Assembly (NCBI RefSeq): GCF_900110035.1
Contig: NZ_FOCF01000001.1
Span: 744,001 to 808,000, forward strand
Direction of reading: 5' to 3'
Length of the DNA stretch: 64,000 nt
Origin: Sphingomonas gellani
GTDB lineage: Bacteria; Pseudomonadota; Alphaproteobacteria; Sphingomonadales; Sphingomonadaceae
Of this stretch, positions 9,208-17,283 are shown piece after piece. Numbering within the stretch: the stretch's first letter is position 1; every line of letters starts with the position of its first letter. Below the pieces are notes generated by a model. The model saw nothing but the letters and a program-made list of their open reading frames with translations, searched no databases and had not been told where the DNA came from. The translations under genes were made by a program, and so were the position numbers.

Positions 9208-9737
9208 TGATCGGCAGGAGCGTCGTCGCCCTGGCGACAGCCGCGGCGTTGCTGATGCCGTCGGTCGCCAGCGGCGCCTGCCTGAACGCGCCCGAGGCGG
9301 AAAGCATCACCCTGGTCGCGTTGCCGGAAATCCTGCGCCAGACCGGCGTCGTGTGCGCCGGCCGGCTGCCCGCCTCCAGCCTGTTGCGGCAGGGCGATGG
9401 GCCGTTCCTGGCCAAATATGATGCCGCCGCCGATCGCGCCTGGCCAAAGGCGCGCGGTGCGATCGTGAAGCTGAGCAATCCAGCTGCCGACGTTCTGCTG
9501 GGATCGGAATATGCGCGGCCGCTGTTGACGTCCTTGCTGGTGCCGCTGCTCGTCGGGCGGATCGCACAAGCGGATTGCGGCGTGCTGGATACGCTGGTCA
9601 CACAACTCGCGCCCCTGCCGCCGACGAACACGGCCGGCGTCGTGGTAACGGCGTTGCGCTACTTCAACGCGGAAAAGGCGAAGGGCAAGCCGATCGACGT
9701 GCCCGACCTGCCGCTTTGCCCGGAGAACGCACGATGA
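9204..9737 (+). CDS. Secreted or periplasmic hypothetical protein with four cysteines
   Basis: I do not recognise this 177-residue protein. It begins with a clear Sec signal peptide (charged start, hydrophobic stretch about 7-18, likely cleavage near ASG-A). The mature part contains four cysteines (ACLN, VVCAG, ADCG, PLCP), which suggests up to two disulfides in the periplasm (inference). A hydrophobic region around [10 protein letters not shown] may be buried rather than membrane-spanning. Its start overlaps the stop of ispDF and its stop overlaps the start of pncC, so it is co-translated with both. No link to isoprenoid synthesis can be argued from sequence. Confidence 0.85.
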   Translation: MMIGRSVVALATAAALLMPSVASGACLNAPEAESITLVALPEILRQTGVVCAGRLPASSLLRQGDGPFLAKYDAAADRAWPKARGAIVKLSNPAADVLLGSEYARPLLTSLLVPLLVGRIAQADCGVLDTLVTQLAPLPPTNTAGVVVTALRYFNAEKAKGKPIDVPDLPLCPENAR

Positions 9738-10258
9738 GCGCGGACACGGTTCTTCCCGACGATCTGGTCGACGCGGCGCAGCGCGCGATCGACGCCAACC
9801 GCCGCGCCGGCCGCCGGGTCGCCGTGGCGGAGAGTTGCACGGGCGGTCTGGTTTCCGCCGCCCTGACGGAGATCGCCGGATCGTCGGACGTGTTCGAGGC
9901 GGGCTACGTCACCTACTCAAACGATGCGAAGAATGCGGTGCTGAAGGTCAGCGACGACGTGCTGGAAACATTCGGCGCTGTGTCGGTCGCGACCGCCTGG
10001 GCCATGGCACAGGGTGCGCTGGTGCAAAGCGGTGCGGATGTCGCGGTCGCGATCACGGGGGTCGCCGGACCTGGCGGCGGCTCCGCGAAGAAGCCGGTGG
10101 GCACCGTCGTGTTCGCCCGCGCCGTCCGCGGGGCGGACCTGGCCGACGTGTATTCCGACGCGAAGTTGTTCGAGAATACCGGTCGCGGCGGGATCAGGCT
10201 TCAGGCGGCACTGTGCGCGCTGGAACTGTTGCTCCCTGAAGAGGTGCCAGAGCCGTAA
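9734..10258 (+). CDS. pncC: Nicotinamide-nucleotide amidase (CinA C-terminal family)
   Basis: PncC deamidates nicotinamide mononucleotide to nicotinate mononucleotide in NAD recycling. The 174-residue length fits the stand-alone CinA C-terminal domain. Hallmarks are AESCTGGLVSAALTEIAGSS, the GYVTYSN segment and ITGVAGPGGGS followed by KPVGTVV. The ATG at 9734 overlaps the preceding stop by four bases. Its last 58 bases overlap the convergent ratA gene on the other strand. The N-terminal molybdopterin-binding domain of full-length CinA is absent. Confidence 0.93.
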   Translation: MSADTVLPDDLVDAAQRAIDANRRAGRRVAVAESCTGGLVSAALTEIAGSSDVFEAGYVTYSNDAKNAVLKVSDDVLETFGAVSVATAWAMAQGALVQSGADVAVAITGVAGPGGGSAKKPVGTVVFARAVRGADLADVYSDAKLFENTGRGGIRLQAALCALELLLPEEVPEP

Positions 10259-10677
10259 AGCACGGCGGCACGGGCTTCGAACGCACCGATCATCTTGCGC
10301 AGGGCGGTGCCGAACACCTGCCCCGCCAACGCCTCGAACACCCGGTTCTTGAACGCGAAGTCGACTGCGAAATCGACCGCACATCCACCCGGCTCATCGC
10401 GAAACGTCCAATCGTTGCGCAGGTATTTCAGCGGCCCGTCGATATATTCGACATGGAGCCGGTCCGGCGCATGCTTTTCGACGCGAGAACTAAACGTCTC
10501 CCGCAACCCTTTGAACCCGACGATCATATCGGCCAGCGTCTCGTCCGCCTCATCCTTGCGGACTCGCATCGCCGACACCCACGGCAGGAACTCGGGATAG
10601 CGGCGAACGTCCGCGACCAGATCGAACATCTGTGCGGCGGTGTAGGGCAGATGCCGCGTTTCCGCGTGCTTAGGCAA
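10201..10677 (-). CDS. RatA/Coq10-family START-domain protein
   Basis: Members of this polyketide-cyclase/START family are annotated as ribosome association toxin RatA or as Coq10-like ubiquinone-binding proteins; I cannot choose from sequence alone. The family start [20 protein letters not shown] and the core FKGLRETF are present. The start is TTG at 10677-10675, preceded by GGGAGAG seven bases upstream inside the lipA 3' end, and it overlaps lipA by eight bases. After the usual family end (about AAVLYG) there is a Ser/Gly-rich tail of about 16 residues encoded opposite the last codons of pncC. The protein is 158 residues. Confidence 0.88.
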   Translation of the reverse strand: MPKHAETRHLPYTAAQMFDLVADVRRYPEFLPWVSAMRVRKDEADETLADMIVGFKGLRETFSSRVEKHAPDRLHVEYIDGPLKYLRNDWTFRDEPGGCAVDFAVDFAFKNRVFEALAGQVFGTALRKMIGAFEARAAVLYGSGTSSGSNSSSAHSAA

Positions 10678-11632
10678 CGACCCGCTCTCCCGCACCACCC
10701 TTCGCCACCGTACCCAGCTTCGCCTCGCGTGCGGCGCGCAGCCGGGCGAAGTCGTCGCCCGCATGATAGCTGGAGCGGGTCAGCGGCGAACTGGCCACCA
10801 GCAGGAACCCCTTCGCGCGGGCGATTCCGGCATAGGCGTTGAACGCCTTTGGCGTCACGAACTCCGCCACCTTGGCATGGCGGGGCGTCGGCTGAAGGTA
10901 CTGGCCCATGGTCAGGAAGTCGATGTCGGCAGAACGCATGTCGTCCATCACCTGATGGGCCTCCAGCCGTTCCTCACCCAGTCCGAGCATGATACCCGAC
11001 TTGGTGAAGATCGTTGGATCATGACGCTTCACCGACTCCAGCAGGCGGAGCGATGCGTAATAGCGCGCACCGGGACGGATCGTCGGATACAGCCTCGGCA
11101 CCGTTTCCAGATTGTGGTTGTACACGTCCGGCCGTGCCTCGACGATCGACTCGACGGCCGACTGCACCTTGTTGCGGAAATCGGGGGTCAGAATCTCGAT
11201 CGTCGTGTCCGGGGTCGTACGCCGGAGCGCCTGGATGACCTTCACGAACTGCGACGCACCACCGTCGGGCAGGTCGTCGCGATCGACGGACGTCACCACG
11301 ATGTGCTGCAAGCCCATCTGCGCGGCGGCATCCGCCACGTTCTGCGGCTCCATCGCATCGACCGCGCGAGGCATGCCGGTCTTGACGTTGCAAAACGCAC
11401 AGGCGCGGGTGCAGGTGTCGCCAAGGATCATGACCGTGGCGTGCTTCTTCGACCAGCATTCGCCGATGTTCGGGCACGCCGCCTCTTCGCACACCGTTGT
11501 CAGGCTCTTGGACCGCATCAGCTCACGCGTGTTGGCGAAGCCGGCGGAGGTCGGCGCCTTGACCCGAATCCAGTCGGGCTTGCGAACGCGGGCGGTCGGC
11601 TGTGGAGCCGAAAGCGGGGTCATGTCGTTCAT
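10670..11632 (-). CDS. lipA: Lipoyl synthase
   Basis: LipA is a radical SAM enzyme that inserts two sulfurs into octanoyl groups bound to lipoyl domains. The 320-residue protein shows the auxiliary cluster cysteines C48, C53 and C59 and the radical SAM CxxxCxxC motif at C74, C78 and C81. The C-terminal RSSYHAG contains the serine that ligates the auxiliary cluster. A second Met at position 4 is an alternative start. It is followed by ratA with an eight-base overlap, and is divergent from the carbonic anhydrase gene across 51 bases. Confidence 0.98.
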   Translation of the reverse strand: MNDMTPLSAPQPTARVRKPDWIRVKAPTSAGFANTRELMRSKSLTTVCEEAACPNIGECWSKKHATVMILGDTCTRACAFCNVKTGMPRAVDAMEPQNVADAAAQMGLQHIVVTSVDRDDLPDGGASQFVKVIQALRRTTPDTTIEILTPDFRNKVQSAVESIVEARPDVYNHNLETVPRLYPTIRPGARYYASLRLLESVKRHDPTIFTKSGIMLGLGEERLEAHQVMDDMRSADIDFLTMGQYLQPTPRHAKVAEFVTPKAFNAYAGIARAKGFLLVASSPLTRSSYHAGDDFARLRAAREAKLGTVAKGGAGERVVA

Positions 11633-11683
11633 GCCGGGCAGATAGCGGCTGGAACGCCCGGAAACAACGAAGGATCAGATTGG

Positions 11684-12313
11684 ATGACCGACTTCAGCGA
11701 CCTGGTTGACGGATATCACCGTTTCCACTCGTCGGATTGGCGCCGGCAGCATGAGCGCTGGTCGCAGCTGAAGGAAGGGCAAAGTCCCAAGGTGATGGTG
11801 ATCGCCTGTTCGGACAGCCGCGTCGAACCCGCGCAGATCTTCGACACCCTGCCCGGCGAAATCTTCGTGGTTCGCAATGTCGCGAACCTGGTGCCGCCGT
11901 TCGAGACCGGCGGCGGCCTGCACGGCGTCTCCGCCGCGTTGGAATTCGCGGTGACTCAGCTGAACGTCGAGGAGATCGTGGTGCTGGGCCATGAAAAGTG
12001 CGGCGGGTGCAAGGCCGCGCTGGACCACGCGTTTCAGGATGCGGAGCCCGGAGAGGGCGGCTTTATCTCATCCTGGGTGCGCCTGCTCGACGGGGCCCGG
12101 GAAAAGGTGCTGGCCGAGCATGACGACCCGGCAGAGGCGTCGCGCGCGATGGAGCTGGAGTCTGTCCGCACCTCCCTCGCCAATCTGCGCACCTTTCCTT
12201 TCGTGACGGAGCGGGAGGATGCGGGGAAGCTGGCGCTGCACGGCGCCTATTTCGGTATCGCGTCCGGCGAGTTGCTTCTGCTGGATCAGGAGGGCGCGTC
12301 GCACCGCGCCTGA
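11684..12313 (+). CDS. Beta-class carbonic anhydrase
   Basis: It interconverts CO2 and bicarbonate with a zinc centre. The 209-residue protein has the beta-class motif CSDSR (C42, D44, R46) and HxxC as H103 and C106 in GHEKCGGCKAA, which give the two cysteines and one histidine that bind zinc. No signal peptide is present, so it should be cytoplasmic, supplying bicarbonate for carboxylations. The ATG at 11684 has an AAGGATCAG stretch upstream as a ribosome site. The gene stands alone and ends just before a strong bidirectional hairpin. Confidence 0.95.
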   Translation: MTDFSDLVDGYHRFHSSDWRRQHERWSQLKEGQSPKVMVIACSDSRVEPAQIFDTLPGEIFVVRNVANLVPPFETGGGLHGVSAALEFAVTQLNVEEIVVLGHEKCGGCKAALDHAFQDAEPGEGGFISSWVRLLDGAREKVLAEHDDPAEASRAMELESVRTSLANLRTFPFVTEREDAGKLALHGAYFGIASGELLLLDQEGASHRA

Positions 12314-12324
12314 CAGAATGCGGC

Positions 12325-12356
12325 AAGGGAGGGAGCGTCCGACACGCCCCTCCCTT
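12325..12356. terminator. Bidirectional rho-independent terminator between carbonic anhydrase and aspS
   Basis: AAGGGAGGG (12325-12333) pairs with CCCTCCCTT (12348-12356). An inner GCGT/ACGC stem (12335-12338 with 12344-12347) extends the hairpin around a single bulged A. A short T run follows on the plus strand and, by symmetry of the AA/TT ends, on the minus strand too. It sits 11 bases after the carbonic anhydrase stop and 16 bases from the aspS stop, as expected for a shared terminator. Confidence 0.85.
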
Positions 12357-12372
12357 TCATAGGCATGTCGGA

Positions 12373-14199
12373 TCAGCCAGCGGCCGGATGAACCGTCTTC
12401 TCCGCGTTCGGCGCGGTTGCCTTGGGCTGTTCTGCGGTTGAGCGGATCGACAGTTCGCGCAGCTGCTTCAGGCCAGCCTGGCTGGGGGCGCCCATAAGCA
12501 GGTCCTCGGCGCGCTGGTTCATCGGGAACAACGTGACCTCGCGCAGGTTCTGCGCACCGCACAGCAACATCACGATCCGGTCGACGCCTGCCGCCATGCC
12601 GCCATGCGGCGGCGCGCCATATTGAAACGCGCGGTACAGGCCGCCGAACCGCTCCTCCACGTCCGCCTTGGACAGGCCGACCAGCTCGAACGCCTTAACC
12701 ATCAGGTCGGGATGCTGGTTCCGGATCGATCCGGACGCGATCTCATAGCCGTTGCAGACCAGATCGTACTGATACGCCTTGATCGACAGCGGATCGGCGC
12801 CTTCCAGCGCCTCCATCCCGCCCTGTGGCATGGAGAAGGGATTGTGGGCGAACTCGACCTTCTTCTCTTCCTCGTCCCATTCGTAGAACGGGAAGTCGAC
12901 GATCCAGCACAGGCGGAACGCGCCCTCCTCAACCAGACCCAGCTGCTCCGCGATCCGGTTGCGGGCCAGACCGGCCAGCTTCGCTGCCTGCGGCGCCTTG
13001 CCCGCCGCGAAGAACAGGCCATCGTCCGGGCCCAGATCGAGCGCCGCGTACAGCGCCTCCATGCCCTCTGTGCCGTGGTTCTTCGCAATCGGGCCGCCGA
13101 ACTCGCCGCCCTTGCGGGTGACGTAACCCAGCCCGGCATGTCCCTCCGCCCGCGCCCACTCGTTCATCTCGTCGAAGAACTTGCGGCTTTTGTCCGCCGT
13201 GCCGGGCGCCGGGATCGCACGCACGACGCCGCCAGACCCTACGATGCGCTCGAACAACCCGAATCCGGACTGGGTGAAGTGTGACGAGACGTCAGTGATC
13301 AGGAGCGGGTTGCGCAGGTCGGGCTTGTCGGATCCGTACTTGAGGATGGCCTCGTCATAGGGAATGCGCGGGAATTCGCCGCTGGGCGTCACGGCACGCC
13401 CATCCGCGAACGCCTCGAAGATGCCGCCGATCACCGGCTCCATCGTCTCCCAAACCTCTTCCTGCGTAACGAAGCTCATCTCCAGGTCGAGCTGGTAGAA
13501 TTCGCCGGGCAGGCGATCGGCACGCGGGTCCTCGTCGCGGAAACAGGGTGCGATCTGGAAATAGCGGTCAAAGCCGGCGACCATCAGCAGCTGCTTGTAC
13601 TGCTGCGGCGCCTGCGGCAGCGCGTAGAACTTGCCCGGATGGATACGGCTGGGGACCAGGAAGTCGCGGGCGCCCTCCGGCGAGGAGGCCGTAAGGATAG
13701 GGGTCGAATATTCGGTGAAGCCCGCCCCTTCCATTCGCCGCCGCATGTCGGAGATGATACGCGTGCGCCGCACGATGTTGGCGTGCAGCGTCTCGCGCCG
13801 CAGGTCGAGGAATCGATAGCGCAGGCGGATATCCTCCGGATATTCCTGCTCGCCCGCCACCGGCATGGGCAGTTCGTCGGCCGCCGACAACACCGTCGCC
13901 CCGCGCGCGAACACCTCGATCGCGCCGGTCGGCAGGTTCGGGTTCACCGTCGACTCGGTCCGCGCCTTGACCGTACCATCGATCGTCACGACCGACTCGA
14001 CACGAATTTGCTCAAGAACAGGCAGTGCCGCGGAGTCGCTGTCCGCCACGATCTGTGTGATGCCGTAATGGTCGCGCAGGTCGATGAACAGCACGCCGCC
14101 ATGATCGCGCTTGCGATGCACCCATCCGGACAGGCGAACGGTGTCGCCCACGGTTGAGGCGTCGAGCGCGGCGCAATGATGGGTACGATAGGCGTGCAT
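12373..14199 (-). CDS. aspS: Aspartyl-tRNA synthetase
   Basis: AspS charges tRNA-Asp with aspartate. At 608 residues it matches the long bacterial type. It has an N-terminal OB-fold anticodon domain ([13 protein letters not shown]), a class II catalytic core (motif 2 around [19 protein letters not shown]), an inserted GAD domain, and motif 3 near [14 protein letters not shown]. The ATG at 14199 (MHAYRTHHC) is preferred to one five codons upstream because GAGAAG lies about nine bases ahead. The C-terminus carries an Ala/Pro-rich tail. Whether it also charges tRNA-Asn cannot be judged here. Confidence 0.97.
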   Translation of the reverse strand: MHAYRTHHCAALDASTVGDTVRLSGWVHRKRDHGGVLFIDLRDHYGITQIVADSDSAALPVLEQIRVESVVTIDGTVKARTESTVNPNLPTGAIEVFARGATVLSAADELPMPVAGEQEYPEDIRLRYRFLDLRRETLHANIVRRTRIISDMRRRMEGAGFTEYSTPILTASSPEGARDFLVPSRIHPGKFYALPQAPQQYKQLLMVAGFDRYFQIAPCFRDEDPRADRLPGEFYQLDLEMSFVTQEEVWETMEPVIGGIFEAFADGRAVTPSGEFPRIPYDEAILKYGSDKPDLRNPLLITDVSSHFTQSGFGLFERIVGSGGVVRAIPAPGTADKSRKFFDEMNEWARAEGHAGLGYVTRKGGEFGGPIAKNHGTEGMEALYAALDLGPDDGLFFAAGKAPQAAKLAGLARNRIAEQLGLVEEGAFRLCWIVDFPFYEWDEEEKKVEFAHNPFSMPQGGMEALEGADPLSIKAYQYDLVCNGYEIASGSIRNQHPDLMVKAFELVGLSKADVEERFGGLYRAFQYGAPPHGGMAAGVDRIVMLLCGAQNLREVTLFPMNQRAEDLLMGAPSQAGLKQLRELSIRSTAEQPKATAPNAEKTVHPAAG

Positions 14200-14321
14200 G
14201 GACTTGCTTCTCATCTGAGCGTCGCCTGGCGCGGGCGTGATGACGACGGGATTGGATTGCGCCGCCCTCCCCTTACCCGGCCCACTTTGTCAACCCGCGC
14301 GCGCCTCGCTATGGGCGGGCG

Positions 14322-15509
14322 ATGCACATCCACCCTCTTGTCACCGACACCGCGACGCTCGCCAATCTGTGCTCCCGTTGGTCCCGGGCAGACTTCATCA
14401 CGGTCGACACCGAGTTCATGCGCGAAAGCACCTATTGGCCAGAGCTCTGCCTGATCCAGGTGGCGGACACGGAGGAGGCGGCGGCGATCGATCCACTGGC
14501 GCGCGGGCTGGATCTGGCGCCGTTGCTCGACCTGTTGGTCAACAACGAAGAGGTGCTGAAGGTCTTCCATGCGGGCGGCCAGGATATCGAGATCGTCCAT
14601 AACCTGACCGGCAAGACGCCCCACCCGCTGTTCGACACCCAGGTAGCCGCGATGGCGCTGGGTCAGGGGGAACAGATCGGATATTCGAACCTCGTCGACA
14701 GCTGGCTGGGCATCACGATCGACAAGGGCGCGCGCTTCACCGACTGGGCGCGCCGGCCCCTCGACGCACGCCAGATCGAATATGCGATCGGCGACGTCAC
14801 GCACTTGGCCCGCATCTTTCCCAAGATGCTCGAACGCCTGCGCAAGACCGGGCGCGGCGCGTGGCTGGATCAGGAGATGGAGCGGCTTGCCGATCCGGCC
14901 AACTATGCCAACGATCCCGATCAGGCCTGGAAGCGCGTGCGCGTGCCCAGCCGCAAGCCCGATGTGCTCGGCCGCCTGAAGGCGCTGGCCCGCTGGCGCG
15001 AACTGGAGGCGCAGGCCAAGGACCTGCCGCGCGGCCGGATCGTGAAGGACGAGACACTGGCCGATCTAGCCGGGCACCCGCCCCGGCGTCAGGCCGACCT
15101 TGCCAAGGTTCGCGGCCTGTCCGCCACATGGGCGGGCAACGATATCGGCGCCCGGCTGATGGCGGCGGTGGAGGCAGCGCAGCCCCTGCCGGAAAGCGAG
15201 ATGCCGCCTCGCGACGATCGCAAGCCGGGGCTGGGCAAGGATGGCGCGCTGGTCGCCGACCTGTTGAAGCTGCTGCTGAAGATTCGCGCGCGGGACATCG
15301 ACGTCGCGCCTCGCCTGCTCGCCCGGTCGGACGAGCTGGAGGCGTTGGCGGCGGGCGTGCGCAGCGGGCTGGCGATGCTGGACGGCTGGCGTTTCGATCA
15401 GTTCGGCCGCGACGCGCTCGATCTGGTGGAGGGCCGGCTGGGCTTTGCGGTGCAGCGCGGCAAGCTCAAGATGACCAGATCCGCACAGGCCGAGGAGGAA
15501 GCCGCATGA
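14322..15509 (+). CDS. rnd: Ribonuclease D
   Basis: RNase D is a 3'-5' exonuclease that trims tRNA and other stable RNA 3' ends. The 395-residue protein has the DEDDy catalytic set: D29 and E31 in VDTEF, D88 in FHAGGQDIE, and Y154 with D158 in EYAIGDV. An HRDC domain follows at about 205-290, and a second C-terminal helical region after that. The stop overlaps the start of the small lipoprotein gene (ATGA, 15506-15509). The gene is divergent from aspS across 122 bases. Confidence 0.96.
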   Translation: MHIHPLVTDTATLANLCSRWSRADFITVDTEFMRESTYWPELCLIQVADTEEAAAIDPLARGLDLAPLLDLLVNNEEVLKVFHAGGQDIEIVHNLTGKTPHPLFDTQVAAMALGQGEQIGYSNLVDSWLGITIDKGARFTDWARRPLDARQIEYAIGDVTHLARIFPKMLERLRKTGRGAWLDQEMERLADPANYANDPDQAWKRVRVPSRKPDVLGRLKALARWRELEAQAKDLPRGRIVKDETLADLAGHPPRRQADLAKVRGLSATWAGNDIGARLMAAVEAAQPLPESEMPPRDDRKPGLGKDGALVADLLKLLLKIRARDIDVAPRLLARSDELEALAAGVRSGLAMLDGWRFDQFGRDALDLVEGRLGFAVQRGKLKMTRSAQAEEEAA

Positions 15510-15802
15510 CCACCCGCTCGCTGATCGCCGCGACCGCGCTGCTCGCCGGGTGCGCGCCGACTTCGCATGCGCCCGAAGGACCAGCCAACGCACGCACCTG
15601 CGTGGTCGATAAATCCTCGACCGGCAAGTATGTCGGACAGCCGTTCACCGCCCAGATGGGCGAGGCGCTCCGGAAGGCGACAGGTTCCGCCACCCTGCGC
15701 GTCGTGCATCCTGGCGACATGGTGACCATGAACATGCGCCCCGATCGGCTGACCGTGCGGCTCGACGCACAAGGGCGGATCGATTCAATCAGCTGCGGCT
15801 AA
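15506..15802 (+). CDS. Small lipoprotein resembling peptidase inhibitor family I78
   Basis: A 98-residue protein with a lipoprotein signal: LLAG followed by C16, the expected acylated cysteine. The mature part shows features I associate with family I78: a conserved cysteine (RTCVVD), GQPF, and the C-terminal pattern VHPGDMVTMNMRPDRL, then LDAQGRIDSISCG at the end. Family members are small secreted or lipid-anchored inhibitors of serine peptidases. Inhibition has not been shown for this protein. It is translationally coupled to rnd (four-base overlap) and overlaps the convergent ppx stop by four bases. Confidence 0.8.
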   Translation: MTTRSLIAATALLAGCAPTSHAPEGPANARTCVVDKSSTGKYVGQPFTAQMGEALRKATGSATLRVVHPGDMVTMNMRPDRLTVRLDAQGRIDSISCG

Positions 15803-17283
15803 GCGACCCCGCGCCTCGGATTGCGGCCGATGAACGCGGCCAGCGCCGCGTGCCGCTTCGCCACCGTCTCTCCGTACAATCCCTCGTCATCCTGCGGCAG
15901 CGACAGGACCAGATCACTGCCGTCGATATGAAGGCTTGAACGCTCCAGCGGCCGCGCCAACCCGGCGGACAGCCTCTGGCCCAGCCGCATCGCCAGTCCC
16001 CAAGACGCTGCCTGACGCAGGGCGTCATCGGTCGCCAGAGTGTCCAGCGGCGCAGGACTCTCCGTTCGACCGCACAGGCTGGTGAACAGAGCCTGCGCCA
16101 GAACGGCTCGCTCGGACGCGGTGATCCCCACCCATGCGCCGTGCAGCGCGATCTCCAGCCCGCGTTCGGCCCGGAACTCCGGATTGGCCCGCCATCCCAC
16201 GTCCGCGAGCAGGCAGGCAGCATGACGGATGCGCGCGATGTGCGGCGGCTCGTCGGCGAACACCGGATCGATCCATCGCTGGAGCAGGTCACCGTGCTCC
16301 GCGAATCGCCCAAGCTGCCGCCCCTCCTCCCGCGCCGCGACGATCAGCGGATCGAGCGCGCGCGTGTCCGCATCGAGCGCTTGATGAAGCAAACCCTCAC
16401 GCAAGCCGAACGACGAAGCGATCGCCACCTGCGGACCCAGCGTGCGGAACAGCACCTCTAAAAGGGCACCCGCATCGCCGAGAGTGGCGGCGCGGCCGGA
16501 CGACAGGCCGGGAACCTCCTTGATCTGCGTCTTGTCCAGTCGGCCGACCATGCACACCAGCTTGGTGACCTCATCGGCAGTCATCGCGTAGCCGTGGATA
16601 ATCGGCAGCGGGTATGCGGTCAGGTGCATGTGCAACCGGGCCAGCGCACGCCACGACCCCCCGACAAGGAAGATCGGCAACCCTTTTCCCGCGCCCTTCC
16701 AACCAGCCCGTTCGATCATCCACCCAACGTGACGCACGAACGCCTTGCCTCGCCTCTCCGGCAAAGCGGCCAGGCGCAGCACGCCGAGCGGAAAGGACAC
16801 GCGTTCGGTGATCGTGCCGCGAGACAGCCGTACCAGTTCCAGGCTGCCGCCGCCCAGATCGCCGACGATGCCGTCGGCGCTCGGGAAGGCCGATAAGACG
16901 CCCTGACCGGACGCAGTCGCCTCTTCCTCGCCCGACAGCAATTCGACGCTCAGCCCATTCGCCGTCGCGGCGTCGATCAAGTCCGCGCCGTTGGACGCGT
17001 CGCGGACGGCGGCGGTCGCGACGGTGCGGACGGTCGTCACCTTCATCTCACGCGCAACGGCAGCGAATCGGGCAAGTGCCGTCCTCGCGGCAGCCATACC
17101 CGCCTCATCGATGGCGCCGCTGGTCGCCACGCCACGCCCCAGCCCCGCGAGAACCTTTTCGTTGAACAGCACCGCCGGGATGCGCGCCGGCCCCTGGTAC
17201 ACGACCAGCCGGATCGAGTTGGATCCTATATCGATAATCGCGGTACGTGACGCATCCGACTCTCGCGTCGTCGCCATCACCAT
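15799..17283 (-). CDS. ppx: Exopolyphosphatase, Ppx/GppA family
   Basis: Ppx removes terminal phosphates from polyphosphate; GppA relatives hydrolyse pppGpp. The 494-residue protein begins its actin-like fold with IIDIGSNSIRLVVY, carries GDLGGGSLEL for nucleotide binding, and has a C-terminal HD-like helical region (ACLLADVGWRANPE). It lies directly after ppk1 in the same direction. An ATG at 17283 and another at 17277 both overlap the ppk1 stop, so the two are co-translated; I kept the longer one. Pairing with Ppk suggests a polyphosphate cycle. Confidence 0.92.
   Translation of the reverse strand: MVMATTRESDASRTAIIDIGSNSIRLVVYQGPARIPAVLFNEKVLAGLGRGVATSGAIDEAGMAAARTALARFAAVAREMKVTTVRTVATAAVRDASNGADLIDAATANGLSVELLSGEEEATASGQGVLSAFPSADGIVGDLGGGSLELVRLSRGTITERVSFPLGVLRLAALPERRGKAFVRHVGWMIERAGWKGAGKGLPIFLVGGSWRALARLHMHLTAYPLPIIHGYAMTADEVTKLVCMVGRLDKTQIKEVPGLSSGRAATLGDAGALLEVLFRTLGPQVAIASSFGLREGLLHQALDADTRALDPLIVAAREEGRQLGRFAEHGDLLQRWIDPVFADEPPHIARIRHAACLLADVGWRANPEFRAERGLEIALHGAWVGITASERAVLAQALFTSLCGRTESPAPLDTLATDDALRQAASWGLAMRLGQRLSAGLARPLERSSLHIDGSDLVLSLPQDDEGLYGETVAKRHAALAAFIGRNPRRGVA

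Noticed and set aside
14288..14293. Perfect TTGACA on the minus strand upstream of aspS
   Set aside because: The position about 17 bases downstream is G-rich (GGAGGG) with no plausible -10, so I do not call a promoter.
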